64,000 nucleotides of DNA, from assembly GCF_020881035.1 (NCBI RefSeq), contig NZ_JAJITC010000007.1, positions 186,001 to 250,000 on the forward strand, in the 5' to 3' direction. Position 1 is the first letter of the stretch. Each line of letters starts with the position of its first letter. The notes below the pieces were generated by a model, which made no database searches, was not told where the DNA came from, and saw nothing but the letters and a program-made list of their open reading frames with translations. This stretch comes from Paraburkholderia translucens. GTDB lineage: Bacteria > Pseudomonadota > Gammaproteobacteria > Burkholderiales > Burkholderiaceae. This document shows positions 43,989 through 52,224 of the stretch, piece by piece. Made by a program: the position numbers and the translations under genes.

Positions 43989-44011
43989 TGGAACGTCTCA
44001 AGTCAGTCAGT

Positions 44012-44065
44012 AAAAAAACAGGCGAGCAATCCGCCTCGCCAGAGGCAGCCGCCGTGCCGGCGGCT
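44012..44065 (-). promoter_or_regulatory. Attenuator-like leader upstream of phnA/yjdM
   Basis: On the minus strand, in transcript order: stem 1 AGCCGCC/GGCGGCT (44065-44047), then a possible antiterminator GCCTC/GAGGC (about 44046-44033), then terminator stem GGCGAG/CTCGCC (44040-44021) followed by seven U (44018-44012). The antiterminator shares bases with the terminator stem, so they are mutually exclusive. The U-run ends 23 bases before the start codon. No upstream gene on this strand needs this terminator. Confidence 0.5.
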
Positions 44066-44082
44066 CAACAGCGCACACGCCA

Positions 44083-44123
44083 TTATAATACGATACACAT
44101 GCTCTTGCCGCCCGATTATAATC
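44083..44123. promoter_or_regulatory. Divergent promoter pair with two ATTATAAT cores
   Basis: TATAAT at 44084-44089 and 44117-44122, each in a palindromic ATTATAAT, lie between the PhnA/YjdM gene (minus) and the gene at 44178 (plus). Because the core is symmetric each could serve either strand; the left fits the minus-strand leader, the right the plus-strand gene 55 bp away. Confidence 0.45.
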
Positions 44124-44177
44124 TGAAGTTCACCGCCATTCATATAAATTGAGGGCAATATCGCTGAGGATGTCGAC

Positions 44178-44621
44178 ATGTTTGATCTGGAGGCCACGTT
44201 ACTGTTGCCCGATCGGCGCCCCGTCACGTTGCGGGAAATGGCGGGAAGCCGGGGCCTCGTCGTCGCGGGCGTCGGGCGTGGCGGCGAACGCGGATTCCAG
44301 ATGATTCACCGCCTTCATGACGTCGGAGAACAGCTCGCGGCGGCAGGCACCCATCTGGCGCTCGTCTATCCTCAGGGGTCGAGCCGGCACGTCATGGATC
44401 CGGTTACCGTTGCCAGTGCGCGGTTCAGACGCCATCCGTGCCTGCTGCTCGACGCCGAAGGCCATTGTTTCAGGCAAGGCGTGCCGCCTCGATCGCTGCG
44501 CGTGGTGGGCCTGAGCGGCGAACTGGGAAGACTCGCAAGTATTGAAATCGATTTGCGCGACGCGGCGTGGGAGATTGAATTTCGAACGTTTCTGATGAAG
44601 CGCCAGTCCGGCCGACAATGA
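44178..44621 (+). CDS. Hypothetical protein, possibly thioredoxin-fold-like
   Basis: 147 residues. The order of elements, LREMAGSRGLVVAGVGRGGERGF then LAAAGTHLALVYPQGS then PCLLLDAEGHCFRQGV, recalls the strand-helix order of AhpC/TSA peroxiredoxins, but the peroxidatic Cys motif is absent: the expected site reads VGRGGER. Two cysteines (HPC, GHC) are spaced unlike any redox motif I know. It has no signal peptide. A small membrane-protein gene follows 40 bp later on the same strand. Fold assignment is weak. Confidence 0.5.
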   Translation: MFDLEATLLLPDRRPVTLREMAGSRGLVVAGVGRGGERGFQMIHRLHDVGEQLAAAGTHLALVYPQGSSRHVMDPVTVASARFRRHPCLLLDAEGHCFRQGVPPRSLRVVGLSGELGRLASIEIDLRDAAWEIEFRTFLMKRQSGRQ

Positions 44622-44661
44622 CTAAAATATGAGCATGGTCGCATTCCCGAAGGAGGCAGCC

Positions 44662-44817
44662 ATGACTCAGTCAGTGATCAGCTTTTGGGTTGGCCTTATT
44701 GTTCTCGTTGCCATCGCACTGGCATTGTCACGTCGCTACAGGCGCGATCACCCAGGAGAGAGCCTGAGCCAGTGGCTTGACACACACCATATGAGCTGGA
44801 TGCATCGTAAGCACTAG
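44662..44817 (+). CDS. Small single-pass membrane protein
   Basis: 51 residues. AAGGAGG lies 6 bases before the ATG at 44662, a near-perfect ribosome site that decides the start over the in-frame ATG at 44629. One membrane segment (about residues 6-23, FWVGLIVLVAIALALS) is followed by basic RRYRRDHP and a His/Trp-rich tail. No family is recognised. Probably cotranscribed with the preceding gene. Confidence 0.6.
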   Translation: MTQSVISFWVGLIVLVAIALALSRRYRRDHPGESLSQWLDTHHMSWMHRKH

Positions 44818-45262
44818 CTCGCGGCGTGGACTGACGCCGAGGAGCGCACCCGGGCCTTCATTCTCACCTCGCGAGCTTTCCGGGAAGGCGGCGCGATTCC
44901 TCGGCGTTATCCCTGCGGCGGCGCGGGCTTGTCACCCGCGCGTGGCGTCAAATCACGAACTGCGCCGTGGAAGGCGCAAACAGTTCGGCGTTCCGATTTC
45001 CGACAGCCGATGCTCGCACAAAGTGCGATCTTCCGATCGATATACATAGCGTTACTAACCATTCTGCTAGCTGCGCGCCTGTTTGCCGTCGTCTCGATCC
45101 AGCCCGTTGAGCAGCTTCACGCTGTAGCGCATCCATGAGTGGGAAAACGCGGTCTTGTGGATTCCCCTGAAGGCGTTCAAGATCGAATTGCTCGTGTTCC
45201 GCACACGCAGACCATTTATTCAGCGGTTAGAAAGATCCGACATCACGGTGAGGGAGAACCCT
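44818..45262. other. Intergenic region with two small hairpins
   Basis: 445 bp before the ABC importer operon. It contains stems CGGCGT/ACGCCG at 44822-44839 and CGCGGG/CCCGCG at 44922-44940, the first a possible weak end for the small gene (no U-run). A possible 45-residue frame on the minus strand (45067-45204) reads like protein but has no ribosome site. The importer promoter should lie in the AT-richer part near 45030-45060. Confidence 0.4.
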
Positions 45263-46525
45263 ATGACAACACCAAGTCGTATCCCCGCTTTCAACCGGCG
45301 CACCGTACTCAAGGCGACTGCCGCAACAGCCGCGCTGCAGTTGGCGGCGCCCTTCATCATCAAGGCACGCGGCGAGGCGCCGTTGCGAATCGGCATGGTC
45401 GATCCGCTAACGGGCGTTTATGCCGCGGTAGCACAGAATGAAGTGACGGGCGCGAGGCTTGCCGTTCAGCAGATCAATGCCCAGGGCGGTATTCTGGGAC
45501 GTCCCGTGGAGCTCATGGTTGAAGACTCGGCAAACGACGTCGGCACCGGCGTGCAGAAGGCGCGCAAGCTGATCGAACGCGATCAGGTTACGTTCCTCAT
45601 CGGCGACGTGAACTCCGGTATCGCCCAGGCCATTTCCCAGGTCAGCAACGAGAAGAAGGTGCTGCATATCGTTTCGGGCGGCCACACCGATACCATCACT
45701 GGCGTCGACTGCAAGTGGAACGTCTATCGTGTCTGCAACACGACCAGCATGGAAGCGAACGCCGTCGCCAACCTGCTGTTCACCAAGTATGGCAAGAAGT
45801 GGTATTTCATCACACCGGACTACGCGTTCGGCCACACGCTGCAGAAAGCCGCGGCCGCGGATCTTCAGAAGCTCGGCGGCACGATGACCGGCAACGAGCT
45901 CACCCCGCTCGGCACGACCGACTTCTCCGCCTATCTGATCAAGGCGCGCGCGGCGAATCCCGACGTCCTGCTCGTGCTCCCGCAAGGCTCCGACATGGTC
46001 AATTGCCTGAAGCAGATTGCCCAGTTCGGGATCGGTAAGGATATGCACGTGGCCGGGCTGCAGCAGGAACTCGAATCGCTCGAGGCGATGCCGCCGGAGG
46101 CGCGTGTCGGCATCTGGATGTTCGAGTGGTACTGGAAACAGCCGGGCGTGCCGGGCGTCGAGAAGTTCGTTAGCGACATCCGCAAGGTGAACGGCGGCAA
46201 GGTTCCCACCGCGCGTCACTGGTTCGGCTATACATCGGTGCATACCCTTGCCGCCATCGCCAACAAGGAAAAGACGCTCGACGCCAAAAAGCTCGCCGAG
46301 GCGCTCGGCGGCTTCGAATTGGCGGACGACGTCAAGCTGCAGCCGAACAAGTGCTACTACCGCAAGGGGGATCACCAGCTGATGACGTCGTCGTTCGTGG
46401 GCGAGGCGCTATCCCAGCCGGCCGGCGACCCGGAAGACCTGTTCCGCGTGGAACGCGTGATTGCGGGTGACAAGACCGCACCTCCCGAGAGTGAAACCGG
46501 CTGCAAGCTGCAGTGGCCATCCTGA
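45263..46525 (+). CDS. ABC importer substrate-binding protein, branched-chain amino acid/amide type
   Basis: 420 residues from the ATG at 45263 with AGGGAG 5 bases upstream. The N-terminus has a twin-arginine signal (NRRTVLKATAA), so export in folded form is likely. The mature part is a Leu/Ile/Val-binding-type periplasmic protein: RIGMVDPLTGVYAAVAQNEVTGARLAVQQIN, then DSANDVGTGVQKARKLI. FITPDYAFGH suggests the urea/short-chain amide subgroup. It is first of five genes livK-H-M-G-F in standard order. The real ligand is not determined; amides, urea or aromatic compounds are all carried by relatives. Confidence 0.88.
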   Translation: MTTPSRIPAFNRRTVLKATAATAALQLAAPFIIKARGEAPLRIGMVDPLTGVYAAVAQNEVTGARLAVQQINAQGGILGRPVELMVEDSANDVGTGVQKARKLIERDQVTFLIGDVNSGIAQAISQVSNEKKVLHIVSGGHTDTITGVDCKWNVYRVCNTTSMEANAVANLLFTKYGKKWYFITPDYAFGHTLQKAAAADLQKLGGTMTGNELTPLGTTDFSAYLIKARAANPDVLLVLPQGSDMVNCLKQIAQFGIGKDMHVAGLQQELESLEAMPPEARVGIWMFEWYWKQPGVPGVEKFVSDIRKVNGGKVPTARHWFGYTSVHTLAAIANKEKTLDAKKLAEALGGFELADDVKLQPNKCYYRKGDHQLMTSSFVGEALSQPAGDPEDLFRVERVIAGDKTAPPESETGCKLQWPS

Positions 46526-46578
46526 TCCCGCAACCGCCCGGGCGGCATCGGCGGGCGCCATAACAAGAATGGTGGGCC

Positions 46579-47448
46579 ATGACTCAACTGCTGCTTTTCA
46601 ACGTCACCAACGGGCTCATCATCGGCGCGTTTTACGTGCTGATGGCCCTTGGGTTATCGCTCATCCTCAACCTGAGCAACGTCATCAACTTCGCTCACGG
46701 CGGATTCCTCGTCGCCGGCGGCTACGTTGCCTATACGATCACGCCCTACGTAGGCTTCTGGGGCGCGCTGCTGATCGCGCCGCCGTGCATCGCGCTGATC
46801 GGTTTGGCCCTCGAACGGGTGCTGATCCGGCGCGTCTACGGGCGCGACCCGCTCTACAGCCTGCTCCTGACGTTCGGTCTTGCCTTCATCTTCGAGGACG
46901 GCACCCGTTTCATCTGGGGCGCGCAAGGCAAACCGGTGACCATTCCGTCCGTGCTGTCGCAGCCTTTGAGCAACACGTTGTTCTTCATCACCGGCTATCG
47001 CCTCTTCATGGTCGCCACGGTGACAGTGACGGTGGCGCTGCTCTTCGTCCTGCTTCGCTATAGCCGCCTCGGCATCCGTATTCGCGCCGGGACCCTCGAC
47101 CTCGAAACCGTGGCGGCGCTCGGCATCAACGTGGGCAGACTGCGTTCGTTCAATTTCGCCGTCGGCGCTTTTCTCGCCGGTCTGAGCGGGGTGCTCGCCG
47201 CCGGCCAGCTTGGCCTGGAACCGACGATGGGAACGGGGCTCCTGATGCCGAGCTTCATTGCAATCATCGTCGGCGGAGTTGGCAGCCTCACCGGCACGCT
47301 GCTCGGCGGCTTGCTGATCGGCGTCGCCTCCGGCATCACGGCCGTGTTTGTGCCCGCGGCGAGCGAAGCGGTCATCTACGTGATGATGGCCGTCGTGCTG
47401 CTGTTGCGGCCACGCGGCCTGCTCGGCGAGGAGGGCATGCTGACATGA
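46579..47448 (+). CDS. livH: ABC importer permease (LivH-type)
   Basis: 289 residues, about eight membrane segments. Family blocks are GLSLILNLSNVINFAHGGFLVAGGY (about 30-54) and the cytoplasmic EAA-like loop TVAALGINVGRLRSFNFAVGAFLAGLSGVLAAG (about 178-210). It forms the inner-membrane channel with the LivM-type partner, whose start overlaps its stop by 4 bases (ATGA). Confidence 0.9.
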   Translation: MTQLLLFNVTNGLIIGAFYVLMALGLSLILNLSNVINFAHGGFLVAGGYVAYTITPYVGFWGALLIAPPCIALIGLALERVLIRRVYGRDPLYSLLLTFGLAFIFEDGTRFIWGAQGKPVTIPSVLSQPLSNTLFFITGYRLFMVATVTVTVALLFVLLRYSRLGIRIRAGTLDLETVAALGINVGRLRSFNFAVGAFLAGLSGVLAAGQLGLEPTMGTGLLMPSFIAIIVGGVGSLTGTLLGGLLIGVASGITAVFVPAASEAVIYVMMAVVLLLRPRGLLGEEGMLT

Positions 47449-48410
47449 GCGAAGCGCGGCCGGCGAGGCACCGCAAACTGCTGACGCTCGCGGCGATCTG
47501 GGCCCTGTTGCTGCTCGCCCCGTACTGGATGCCGCCGCTCGGCGGCTACACCGCGCTTGGCACACGGGTGCTCGTGCTGGGTCTCGCCGCGATGTCGGTG
47601 AACTTTCTGCTCGGCTTCACCGGCGTGCTGTCCTTCGGTCACGCCGCGTATTTCGGGTTGGGCGCCTACGGCGCTGGCCTCGCGCTGAAATTCGTCGCGC
47701 CGAGTTCGCCGCTCGCTCTTCTGTGCGGAACGCTGCTCGGCGGGATCGCCGGCGCGCTGCTCGGTGCGCTTTGCGCGAGGCGGCGCGGCGTCTACTTCGC
47801 GATGGTGACCATCGCCTTCGGACAGGTCTTCTACTACATCGCATTCCAATGGAGTTCGTTGACAGGCGGCGACGACGGTTTGCGCGGATTCTCGCGCGTT
47901 CCGCTGCACCTTGGCATCACCACGATCGACATCCTCTCGAATGCCAATGCCTTCTATTACTTCGTCCTGTTTTGCCTCGCGCTGACGGTCGGTCTGATGG
48001 CCTTCATCCTGCGCTCCCCGTTCGGGCGCACGATGATCGCAATCCGCGAAAACGAACGGCGCGCGCGCTTTCTCGGCATTCCTGTCGACCGCCATATCTG
48101 GATCGCTTTCACGCTTTCCTGCTTTTTCATGGGGTTCGCCGGTGCGCTCTACGCTCTTCTGAACAATTTCGCCGATCCGCGCGGGCTCCATTTCAGCCAG
48201 TCCGGCGACTTCGTGATGATGGCGGTCATGGGCGGCATGCGCAGCTTGTGGGGGCCGCTTCTCGGCGCGGCGGTGTTCGTCGTGCTGCAGGACTATCTGT
48301 CGAGTATCACCGTCAACTGGATGTCGTTCGTCGGCATGCTGTTCATCGCGATCGTGCTGTTCTTCCCGCGGGGTCTGCTCGGCTTTGTCCGGCGCAGGAG
48401 CGACTCATGA
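47445..48410 (+). CDS. livM: ABC importer permease (LivM-type)
   Basis: 321 residues with about ten membrane segments. NFLLGFTGVLSFGHAAYFGLGAYGAGL (about 53-79) and the EAA-like loop RENERRARFLGIPVDRHIWIAFTLS (about 200-224) are LivM hallmarks. ATGA overlaps couple it to livH before and livG after. Confidence 0.9.
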   Translation: MSEARPARHRKLLTLAAIWALLLLAPYWMPPLGGYTALGTRVLVLGLAAMSVNFLLGFTGVLSFGHAAYFGLGAYGAGLALKFVAPSSPLALLCGTLLGGIAGALLGALCARRRGVYFAMVTIAFGQVFYYIAFQWSSLTGGDDGLRGFSRVPLHLGITTIDILSNANAFYYFVLFCLALTVGLMAFILRSPFGRTMIAIRENERRARFLGIPVDRHIWIAFTLSCFFMGFAGALYALLNNFADPRGLHFSQSGDFVMMAVMGGMRSLWGPLLGAAVFVVLQDYLSSITVNWMSFVGMLFIAIVLFFPRGLLGFVRRRSDS

Positions 48411-49156
48411 GCGTTCTCGAAGTCAGGCACGTGAGCAAGCGTTTCGGCAGCCTCGCCGCCGTACGCGACGTTTCGCTCGCCGTCGACGAAGGCGAGTTGC
48501 GCGCCGTCATCGGACCGAACGGCGCCGGCAAGACCACTTTCTTCAATCTCATCAGCGGCTTTTTCCCGCCGACCACCGGAACGATCCTGTTCGACGGGCA
48601 GGACATCACGGCCGTCCCGGCGCATCGGCGCGTCGCAAGCGGCATCGCCCGCACGTTCCAGATCACCGAGATCTTTCCCGAACTCACCGTGTTCGAAAAC
48701 GTGCGCATCAGCGCGGAAGTCGCGGCTGGACTGCGCTTGCGACCGTGGGTGAGCCGCACCGAAAAAACACGGGTGCGCGAACGTGTCGAAGAAAGCCTGG
48801 AACTCACCGGACTCGCCGCAAAAAGCCACCGGCTGACCGGCGAACTCGCGCACGGCGACCAGCGCGTTGCGGAAATCGCCATGGCGCTGGCGCTGCGGCC
48901 TCGTCTGCTTTTGCTCGACGAACCCACTGCCGGCATGGGCGGCGAGGAGACCAACGAGATCACGCAGTTGATTCGCCGTCTGCGCAGCGGCGGCCAATTC
49001 ACGATCGTGCTGATCGAGCACGATATGCGCGTGGTGTTCCATCTTGCTGACCGGATCACGGTGCTCGACCGGGGCACGCTCCTCGCCGAGGGCGCGCCGG
49101 CGGAAATCGCCGCGAACGAGGTCGTGCAGGCGGCGTATCTGGGTGACGTGACATGA
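48407..49156 (+). CDS. livG: ABC importer ATPase (LivG-type)
   Basis: 249 residues from the ATG at 48407, overlapping the livM stop by 4 bases; longer frames upstream are shadows of livM. Walker A GPNGAGKTTF at about 38-47, Q-loop FQITEIFPELTV, signature region in LTGELAHGDQR (LAHGDQ replaces LSGGQ, as usual in LivG) and Walker B LLLLDEPTAGM, with the C-terminal IEHDM switch His. It powers uptake with LivF. Confidence 0.92.
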   Translation: MSVLEVRHVSKRFGSLAAVRDVSLAVDEGELRAVIGPNGAGKTTFFNLISGFFPPTTGTILFDGQDITAVPAHRRVASGIARTFQITEIFPELTVFENVRISAEVAAGLRLRPWVSRTEKTRVRERVEESLELTGLAAKSHRLTGELAHGDQRVAEIAMALALRPRLLLLDEPTAGMGGEETNEITQLIRRLRSGGQFTIVLIEHDMRVVFHLADRITVLDRGTLLAEGAPAEIAANEVVQAAYLGDVT

Positions 49157-49863
49157 ACACAGCGCTCGCCGCCGAGGAACTTCATACCTTTTACGGCAAG
49201 AGCCACATACTGCACGGTGTGAGCCTTGCGGTCGAGGAAGGCCGCATCACGGCATTGCTTGGCCGCAACGGCGCGGGCAAGACCACGACGCTGCGCACCC
49301 TGATGGGTCTGACACCCGCGCGCCGGGGGCGCGTGACGATCTTCGGCGCGGATACGACACGCTGGCCGACCTTCCGGATCGCCGCGAGCGGCGTGGGCTA
49401 TGTCCCCGAAGGACGAAGAATCTTCGCCAATCTCAGTGTCGAAGAAAACCTGCGTGTGCCGCTCGTGCGCAGCGGGCCCTGGACGATCGCGCGAATTTAC
49501 GAGCTGTTTCCACGGCTTGCCGAACGCAAGGAAAGCCGCGGACGTCAGCTTTCCGGTGGCGAACAGGAAATGCTGTCGATTGCCCGCGCGCTGTTGCTCA
49601 ATCCCCGGCTGCTGATTCTCGATGAACCCTCTCAGGGCCTGGCTCCGCTGATCGTGCGCGAGGTGTTCCGCGTCGTATCGCAGATGCGCGACGAAGGGAT
49701 TGCGGTCCTGCTTGTCGAGCAGAACGCGCGTATTGGGCTCGAGATTGCCGATCATGCCTACGTGCTCGACGATGGCGGCATCGTCTATGCGGGCCGTTCA
49801 CGCGACCTCGCCGCCGATGAAAGCCGCGTTCGCGCGCTGACCGGTGCAAGCGCGGAGGATTGA
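49153..49863 (+). CDS. livF: ABC importer ATPase (LivF-type)
   Basis: 236 residues, overlapping livG by 4 bases. Walker A GRNGAGKTTT (about 36-45), GVGYVPEGRRIFANLSVEENL, signature QLSGGEQEML and Walker B LLILDEPSQGLAP are all intact, followed by VEQNARIGLEIADHAYVL. Last gene of the importer operon; it converges with the LuxR-type regulator, the two ends being 10 bp apart. Confidence 0.92.
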   Translation: MNTALAAEELHTFYGKSHILHGVSLAVEEGRITALLGRNGAGKTTTLRTLMGLTPARRGRVTIFGADTTRWPTFRIAASGVGYVPEGRRIFANLSVEENLRVPLVRSGPWTIARIYELFPRLAERKESRGRQLSGGEQEMLSIARALLLNPRLLILDEPSQGLAPLIVREVFRVVSQMRDEGIAVLLVEQNARIGLEIADHAYVLDDGGIVYAGRSRDLAADESRVRALTGASAED

Positions 49864-49873
49864 TCGGGTACGT

Positions 49874-50542
49874 CTACACCATGATGAATCCGTGTCGCAT
49901 GCCGAGCATCACCGCTTCGGTGCGGTTGGTCGCGCCGAGCTTGCCGAATATGGAGGAGAGGTGGAATTTCACCGTGTTGTCGGAGATGTCGAGTTGCCGC
50001 GCGATCTCCTTGTTGCCGAGTCCGTCGGCGAGCATCGCCAGCACTTCGATCTCTCGTAACGTCAAGGCTTCGAACGGTTCGCCGGATGGCTTTTGCTGAG
50101 ACTGTCTCGTTGCGGCCAGCAGCCTCGCGAGGATGTCGGGCGGCAGCACGCAAAGGCCTGTGGCGACGGCTTCGATGGACACGACGATTTCGCCTGGCAT
50201 CGCGTCGCGCGGCAGGATCGCCGCCGCATCGGCGGGCAACGCATCGAGGATCCAGTCGCTGTCGGGGTCGTCGCTCAACAGGACGAGCGACGGTGATGCG
50301 TGCGAGGGTTCGAATAGCGTCTTGAGCGCGTCGCCCGCCGCCGGCGCGCTGTCGGTGACGATCACCTCCGGCACCGATCCGGCGAGGCAATCGAGCAGCG
50401 TTCCGGCGTCGGCTGCGCTACCCAGGAACTCGAGTGCGGGGTTCGCCTCGACAAGCGCTTGCAGGCTTGCGCGCTCTTGCGACGATGCCGCGATCACCGC
50501 GACCCGCACCGGCCCCATGTGTAGCCTCCGTCCATCCGACAT
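49874..50542 (-). CDS. LuxR/NarL-type regulator with degenerate receiver domain
   Basis: 222 residues. The C-terminal 65 residues are a clear LuxR-type HTH (ALTLREIEVLAMLADGLGNKEIARQLDISDNTVKFHLSSIFGKLGA). The N-terminal 125 residues have a receiver-like pattern, but the acidic pair is replaced by A19-S20, and the conserved Lys by R112; D64 and S90 remain at the phosphoacceptor and hydroxyl positions. Phosphorylation-independent control is therefore likely. It starts 18 bp after the HtrA-like protease gene, so the two form an operon; a liv importer converges on it. Confidence 0.85.
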   Translation of the reverse strand: MSDGRRLHMGPVRVAVIAASSQERASLQALVEANPALEFLGSAADAGTLLDCLAGSVPEVIVTDSAPAAGDALKTLFEPSHASPSLVLLSDDPDSDWILDALPADAAAILPRDAMPGEIVVSIEAVATGLCVLPPDILARLLAATRQSQQKPSGEPFEALTLREIEVLAMLADGLGNKEIARQLDISDNTVKFHLSSIFGKLGATNRTEAVMLGMRHGFIMV

Positions 50543-50560
50543 TTCGCCGCTTCCCGAACC

Positions 50561-51499
50561 TCACCTGCACGAATTGCGCCGGGGGCGTTCGCCCACTGTC
50601 ACCGAACACGCGTGGCGCTCGCCACCGCGGATCAACCCGATTTGCAGTGGCTGCCCAACGCTCGTCGAGCCCAGTGCGGCGTGCAAGGCGTCCATGTCGC
50701 CGCAAGGATTGCCGTTCAGTTCGATCAGCACATCTCCTATGAGCACACCCGCCTGTTCCGCCGGACCGCCCGGCGCAAGCGAACTGATCAGCAATCCACT
50801 ATTGGATGACAGGTTCATTTTATTGACCCAGGCGTCCAGCAGGCTGACCTGCTGCGTGCCGACACCAAGGTAGCCCCGTGAGACGTGCCCTTTGGCCAGC
50901 AGTTCATCGGCGACTCGCTCCACGGTCATTCCGGGAATCACGATGCCGGCGCCGCGCATCAGTGCCGAAGTGCAGATGCCCATGACCTGCCCGCGCATAT
51001 CCGCGAGTGCCGCCCCGGAGAAGCCTGGGCGCAGACCGCCGTCCAGTCGCACGAACGCGTCGAGCTGTCCGCCTTTCCACGTGCGCCACGGGCCACTGGT
51101 GCCGCCGATCACGCCAAAATCAGCGCTGATGCCGGAATCGTCCGCGCGTGCGACGGCGAGCGCCAGATGACCCGGCTTCAGTGAGCGGGCGTCGCCGGAA
51201 CCGACCGGGTCGAGGTCCACGCCGTCCAGCTTCAGCACGCCGAGGTCGGTACCCCAATCCAGCCCAGCGAGGACAGCGGCGACCCGGCGGCCGTCGGTCA
51301 ATGTGACTTCGATCCCGTCCTCACGCCTGATCGTGTGTGCAGCCGTCACGACGACGCCACGTCGCCAGAGTACCCCACTCGACGGCATGCGATGCCGGCC
51401 ATGTACTGCCACGACACTCCGCCCGACTTGGCCGACGATGTCTGCCAGATTGTCCGAGAGATCCATCAAAGGATTTCCGCTCGAGGATGTATTTTCCAT
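50561..51499 (-). CDS. HtrA/Deg-like trypsin-fold protease with PDZ domain, no signal peptide
   Basis: 312 residues. The catalytic triad is visible: H55 (TAAHT), D85 (GTDLG) and S161 (RPGFSGAAL). A single PDZ domain covers about 205-300 (GYLGVGTQQV then SLAPGGPAEQAGVLIGDVLIELNG). Unlike DegP/DegQ/DegS it has no signal peptide or membrane anchor, so it should be cytoplasmic, and it carries one PDZ. It is cotranscribed with the pseudo-receiver LuxR regulator 18 bp downstream, suggesting that it processes or senses something for that regulator. The pairing is inferred from adjacency. Confidence 0.85.
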   Translation of the reverse strand: MENTSSSGNPLMDLSDNLADIVGQVGRSVVAVHGRHRMPSSGVLWRRGVVVTAAHTIRREDGIEVTLTDGRRVAAVLAGLDWGTDLGVLKLDGVDLDPVGSGDARSLKPGHLALAVARADDSGISADFGVIGGTSGPWRTWKGGQLDAFVRLDGGLRPGFSGAALADMRGQVMGICTSALMRGAGIVIPGMTVERVADELLAKGHVSRGYLGVGTQQVSLLDAWVNKMNLSSNSGLLISSLAPGGPAEQAGVLIGDVLIELNGNPCGDMDALHAALGSTSVGQPLQIGLIRGGERHACSVTVGERPRRNSCR

Positions 51500-51746
51500 T
51501 TCAATTCCCCTGCCAAATGCGCAAGACCTGCTTGTGCCTCGCGTCGTCGTTTGCTCGCCTGTTCAGGCAGCGTAATGACGACGTGCTCACAATGACAGAA
51601 GGACGGAGTGCGCACACCACCCAAATGGGTAGCCGGGCGGATGCAGTGGGGACTTCACGATGCAGGGCGTAGTCCGACAAACCTTGCCCATGTGCCGTTC
51701 GTGAAGTAGATTTTTTTCAATGAGGTCCGAGGCGGGAGAAATTGCC

Positions 51747-52169
51747 ATGGAACTGAGCGTGGAACGTGTCGATGTTTGGGCAGCGACCATCGAAGACAAA
51801 CCGGGTGGCCTTGCGAACGTGTTAAGCGTCTTGCGGGATGCGGGTGTCGACCTGCAGTTCATCATCGCGCGCCGCTCGCCGGAGGCATCGGGAAAGGGGG
51901 TCGTGTTCGTCGCCCCGCTACAGGGCGACAGTGCCATCCGTGCCGCCACCCAGGTGGGGTTCAGCGTCACGCCGAGCCTTCACTCCATCCGCGTAATGGG
52001 TCTGGACCAACTGGGCATCATCGCGCAATTGACGCAGATGCTGGCGGATGGGGGGATCAACCTCCGCGGCGTCTCGGCCGCGGTACTTGGCACGCAGTTC
52101 ATTGCGTATCTCGCGGTCGACTCGTTGGCCGATGCCGATCAGGCGATCGACATTCTGCAAAGGGCCTGA
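51747..52169 (+). CDS. Two-ACT-domain protein
   Basis: 140 residues from the ATG at 51747 (GGGAGA upstream). Two tandem ACT domains, about 1-70 (DVWAATIEDKPGGLANVLSVLRDAGVDLQFI) and 72-140 (SIRVMGLDQLGIIAQLTQMLADGGINLRGVSA), with no catalytic domain. ACT-only proteins of this kind are small-molecule-binding regulators, often for amino acids. No partner is adjacent; UPF0182 lies downstream in convergent orientation. Confidence 0.8.
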   Translation: MELSVERVDVWAATIEDKPGGLANVLSVLRDAGVDLQFIIARRSPEASGKGVVFVAPLQGDSAIRAATQVGFSVTPSLHSIRVMGLDQLGIIAQLTQMLADGGINLRGVSAAVLGTQFIAYLAVDSLADADQAIDILQRA

Positions 52170-52224
52170 AACGCCCGGCATGGCGGCGAATCCCTGACGG
52201 AAGCAGGCTCGGGCGCCAACCCGG

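Noticed and set aside
45067..45204. 45-residue minus-strand frame (GTG start) ending LLNGLDRDDGKQARS
   Set aside because: The translation reads like protein, perhaps the tail of an old gene, but there is no ribosome site and it lies in the importer promoter region; too weak to call.
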